This document shows positions 6,284-7,807 of a stretch of DNA of 7,807 nt, piece after piece (within the stretch, counting starts at the first letter, position 1; each line of letters opens with the position of its first letter). A program made the position numbers and the translations under genes. The notes below the pieces were generated by a model, which worked only from the letters and a program-made list of their open reading frames with translations, had not been told where the DNA came from and did not search any database. Origin of the DNA: an uncultured Ruminococcus sp. (GTDB taxonomy: Bacteria; Bacillota; Clostridia; Oscillospirales; Ruminococcaceae). The DNA is taken from the NCBI GenBank assembly GCA_946544695.1, contig CAMNMO010000123.1, forward strand, positions 1 through 7,807. The letters run 5' to 3'.

Positions 6284-6345
6284 ACGATGGGTGCCGATGT
6301 TTGAAAAGTCTTAAAGACTATCATCGGCACCCGTTGTCATTTTTT
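6284..6345 (+). terminator. Rho-independent terminator of the two-component operon
   Basis: GGGTGCCGATG (6289-6299) and CATCGGCACCC (6322-6332) pair perfectly over 11 bp, and the stem extends outward to 6284/6337 with two G-T pairs. The 22-nt loop contains a second small hairpin (AGTCTTAAAGACT, 6307-6319). Six T follow at 6340-6345. This is the strongest terminator in the window and separates the operon from the protease gene. Confidence 0.85.
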
Positions 6346-6348
6346 GCG

Positions 6349-6375
6349 GGTCCTTGACTGCGCAAGGGACCTTTT
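6349..6375 (+). terminator. Second, weaker terminator-like hairpin
   Basis: GGTCCTTG (6349-6356) pairs with CAAGGGACC (6363-6371) with one bulged G, followed by TTTT (6372-6375). It is 3 nt after the main terminator's T run, so it may act as a backup for read-through. Confidence 0.4.
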
Positions 6376-6487
6376 AGCGGGAATAAGCATCTTTGAAGCC
6401 ATCGACAACATACCTGAGCTCCTGTGCGTCGGGTTCGGTTTTCTCACCCATATTCTCAACACCATATTTTACAGCCGTAATGTATGT
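6374..6487 (-). pseudogene. C-terminal remnant of an unrecognised protein
   Basis: A 37-codon open frame on the minus strand ends at TAA (6374-6376) and is closed upstream by TGA (6488-6490). It reads TAVKYGVENMGEKTEPDAQ then ELRYVVDGFKDAYSR. The codons (CTC, GGC, TTC, GAC, ACC) and the charged helical composition look like real coding sequence of this genome rather than chance, and the plus strand here is noncoding. The only in-frame ATG (codon 13) has no ribosome binding site. The DNA immediately upstream on the minus strand becomes AT-rich and non-coding in appearance. I read it as the last part of a gene whose 5' portion was deleted. I do not recognise the family. Confidence 0.35.
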
Positions 6488-6542
6488 TCAAACCTTTGTA
6501 TTATGCAAAAATTGATTTCCGTGGGATATCTCGAAAACGGCA

Positions 6543-6571
6543 TTGCTTTTTCGGGGACAGTGTGGTATAAT
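6543..6571 (+). promoter_or_regulatory. Promoter of the CPBP-family protease gene
   Basis: A perfect TATAAT (6566-6571) is preceded by TGG (6563-6565), an extended -10. The -35 at 17 nt is TTGCTT (6543-6548), matching only the TTG. The start site is near 6578. Confidence 0.7.
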
Positions 6572-6581
6572 CAAGGGGTGA

Positions 6582-6602
6582 GAGTAAGCAATCGGCTTGC
6601 TC
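6582..6602 (+). other. 5'-UTR hairpin of the CPBP-family protease transcript
   Basis: GAGTAAGC (6582-6589) and GCTTGCTC (6595-6602) form an 8-bp stem with one T-G pair and the 5-nt loop AATCG. It starts a few bases after the predicted transcription start and ends 9 nt before the GAGGAG ribosome binding site. It may stabilise the 5' end, as the luxS leader hairpin might; no riboswitch motif is seen. Confidence 0.45.
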
Positions 6603-6625
6603 ATGTAAAAAGAGGAGAACAACTG

Positions 6626-7297
6626 ATGAAGCAAAACCAAAGAGTAAGGATCATTGCTGCGAGCTACTATCTTATATTGTATATTCTGTGGGCTGTCCTG
6701 GAATGCATTATCGTTCCAGAACTTGAACTGCACATGAGTACAGCTGCTATTGATATTATCAAGGAGACGGTATGTAAAATACTATTCTGGTCAATTCCGG
6801 CAGTATTTCTGTTTATTCGTTATAATGACTCCATGTTTCTCAAAAAGAGTGAGATCTTCGGGGATACAAAAAAACCTGTCACTTACCTTCCGATGTGCGT
6901 TCTGATCCTATTTTTTACGGCGTGGCATCTGATCCCGAATTATTTACATAACGGAACGATAGTGTTTGATCCATCACTCCATGCAGCAGATATCCTGACC
7001 GCTGTTTTTGCAGGCATTACCGAAGAAATGGTATTCCGTGGATTGCTTTTGAACACTGCTTTGAAAGAACAAAAACCCCCGATCGCATTATTGGGCAATG
7101 CAGTGATGTTTCTTTCTATACACTTTCCAATTTGGTTACGGGAGAGTGTGTTTGTAACGTATATGACAAGTTTTACGTTCGTGGTGCTGATGGTGCTGAG
7201 TTTGATCTTCAGTTTGTCATTTATAAAGAGTCGGAATATCATCGTACCGATCATTTTGCATGCATACTGGGATCTGCTGTGTGTTGCTATAAAATAA
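6626..7297 (+). CDS. CPBP-family intramembrane glutamic protease
   Basis: A 223-residue multi-pass membrane protein of the CPBP (CAAX protease/Abi) family, whose members cleave prenylated or membrane peptides or act in bacteriocin self-immunity. The core motifs are E133-E134-x3-R138 (EEMVFRG), FLSIH with H166, and HAYWD near the C-terminus with H212; the family usually has HxxxN/B there, here D216. Membrane segments are visible at about 9-30, 48-65, 86-104, 153-170, 175-196 and 200-220. The ATG at 6626 follows GAGGAG (6612-6617) with 8 nt spacing. The frame is open back to 6344 but that part crosses the terminator and promoter, so it is not used. It has its own promoter and terminator; the toxin-like module begins 75 nt downstream. 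Whether it gives immunity or processes an exported peptide is unknown. Confidence 0.9.
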   Translation: MKQNQRVRIIAASYYLILYILWAVLECIIVPELELHMSTAAIDIIKETVCKILFWSIPAVFLFIRYNDSMFLKKSEIFGDTKKPVTYLPMCVLILFFTAWHLIPNYLHNGTIVFDPSLHAADILTAVFAGITEEMVFRGLLLNTALKEQKPPIALLGNAVMFLSIHFPIWLRESVFVTYMTSFTFVVLMVLSLIFSLSFIKSRNIIVPIILHAYWDLLCVAIK

Positions 7298-7317
7298 TAA
7301 ATTCAATATTGCTATCC

Positions 7318-7349
7318 AATGCAGAGCCACATCGGCTCTGCATTTTTTT
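7318..7349 (+). terminator. Rho-independent terminator of the CPBP-family gene
   Basis: AATGCAGAGCC (7318-7328) and GGCTCTGCATT (7334-7344) form a perfect 11-bp stem around ACATC, and seven T run from 7343 to 7349. It starts 20 nt after the stop. Confidence 0.9.
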
Positions 7350-7372
7350 GCCCGATCTAAAAGTCCATATAA

Positions 7373-7807
7373 CAGTTTCAGGCTAAGGCTCAGCGGATAG
7401 AGTATGCGGCTGGTGTGCCTAAGCCTATGAAGCTGACGAGGGCTGAGGCGCAGGCGAAACAGTCCGAGATTTTGGCTCAGAGGCGGTTGACTTATGGGGC
7501 GGAAAGTGGTATAATACAGGAAAGAGCAATAGCAGCTTCTTCGTTTCTTAACTCGTCTGATCAGCTTTATGAAAATGCTAAGCACATTAAACCTTTGCCG
7601 GATTATCAAGATATTGTTATACACGGTGATAAAACCGGATTTTCATTCAGAGATAAAGACGGAAACGAATCCTATGTGAACGTAAAAGAATTTGCGGATA
7701 TACTCAAAGCTAGTGGCTTGTATAAAGGTGGGAAAATACGTCTGATCTCCTGTGAAGCCGCCGCCGAAGGAGCACAAACAGCTCAATGGCTTGCAGATGA
7801 GCTAGAC
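7373..7807 (+). CDS. Orphan polymorphic-toxin-like C-terminal module (partial, runs off the window)
   Basis: The frame is open from 7373 (TAA just before, 7370-7372) to the window edge. The first ATG is at 7427, giving at least 127 residues, but no ribosome binding site precedes it and no gene body lies upstream: the frame starts 24 nt after the T run of the previous terminator. The N-terminal part (PKPMKLTRAEAQAKQSEI, about 1-15) is charged and helical, like the linker ahead of toxin tips. The C-terminal part has IVIHGDKTGF (H66-G67) and, about 43 residues later, KIRLISCEAAAEG (C109), followed by AQWLADELD. The His-Gly...hydrophobic-Cys order recalls clan CD peptidases such as CHAT/C80 domains and effector tips with an LISCNTG-type motif; this is by eye. 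Inference: a displaced C-terminal cassette of a secreted polymorphic toxin, possibly silent. An immunity gene would be expected to the right. Confidence 0.5.
7487..7515 (+). promoter_or_regulatory. Consensus-like promoter inside the toxin-like frame
   Basis: TTGACT (7487-7492) and TATAAT (7510-7515) are 17 nt apart with TGG at 7507-7509. This is as good a match as the real promoters in the window, but it lies within an open reading frame. No in-frame ATG follows it before the window ends. It could be fortuitous, or could drive an RNA or a gene to the right. Confidence 0.35.

Larger units (their letters stand above)
6251..6625. other. Intergenic stretch of 375 nt
   Basis: This gap holds the terminator of the two-component operon (6284-6345), a second hairpin with a short T tail (6349-6375), a minus-strand protein-like remnant (6374-6487), about 50 nt with nothing recognisable (6491-6542), and then the promoter, 5'-UTR hairpin and ribosome binding site of the protease gene. 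Confidence 0.7.

Noticed and set aside
6341..6466. Alternative minus-strand frame starting at an ATG near 6466 and ending ...SRTRKK
   Set aside because: Basic, low-quality composition, overlaps the neighbouring frame with better codon use, and has no ribosome binding site.
6344..6625. N-terminal extension of the CPBP-family protein back to 6344
   Set aside because: It would cross a hairpin, an extended -10 promoter and a leader stem, and the ATG at 6626 has a proper ribosome binding site; the extension reads as antisense of the 6374-6487 remnant.
7217..7624. Minus-strand open frame opposite the protease end and the toxin-like module
   Set aside because: It runs through a strong plus-strand terminator and opposes two better frames; low-complexity basic and Leu-rich composition.

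Overview
The window looks like chromosome of a Gram-positive Clostridia-type bacterium, most likely an Oscillospiraceae/Ruminococcus-like gut anaerobe. The reasons are the AGGAGG-type ribosome binding sites with 5-9 nt spacing, the near-consensus sigma-A promoters (most with an extended TGn -10), the Rho-independent terminators, and the gene families present. Genus assignment is an inference from style, not a match. No rRNA, tRNA, CRISPR array or insertion sequence was seen.

Layout. (1) 19-706: luxS as a single-gene unit with its own promoter, a 5'-UTR hairpin and a terminator. (2) 728-1590: an XRE-type regulator fused to a zinc ribbon and a C-terminal domain I do not recognise, again monocistronic. 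It converges on (3) a PfkB-family sugar kinase on the minus strand (1597-2505); the two share a 12-bp perfect-stem bidirectional terminator. (4) The kinase is divergent from an ANT(6)/AadE-like nucleotidyltransferase (2634-3470), and the two -35 boxes form a perfect inverted repeat 4 nt apart. (5) 3471-3852 is intergenic and holds a hairpin terminator that reads best on the minus strand, a minus-strand open frame ending in an EDVITT-type small peptide without a convincing start, and the promoter and putative direct-repeat operator of the next operon. (6) 3853-6250: an OmpR-type response regulator and a two-TM histidine kinase with a large outside domain, closed by a strong terminator. (7) 6251-6625: terminator(s), a second minus-strand protein-like remnant (6374-6487) and the promoter of (8) a CPBP-family intramembrane protease (6626-7297) with a strong terminator. 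(9) 7373-7807: an open frame running off the right edge, lacking any N-terminal gene body. It looks like an orphan C-terminal module of a polymorphic toxin with a His-Gly...Cys arrangement resembling clan CD peptidases.

How the genes fit together. Apart from the two-component operon, every gene appears to be transcribed alone, so this is a patchwork of independent housekeeping, signalling and defence/accessory genes rather than one pathway. The two-component system probably regulates itself and possibly cell-envelope targets; the CPBP protease next to it has its own promoter, so any link is speculative. The parts most worth a second look are the toxin-like module with its abrupt codon-usage change and embedded consensus promoter, the two minus-strand gene remnants in the intergenic gaps, and the direct repeats upstream of the response regulator.
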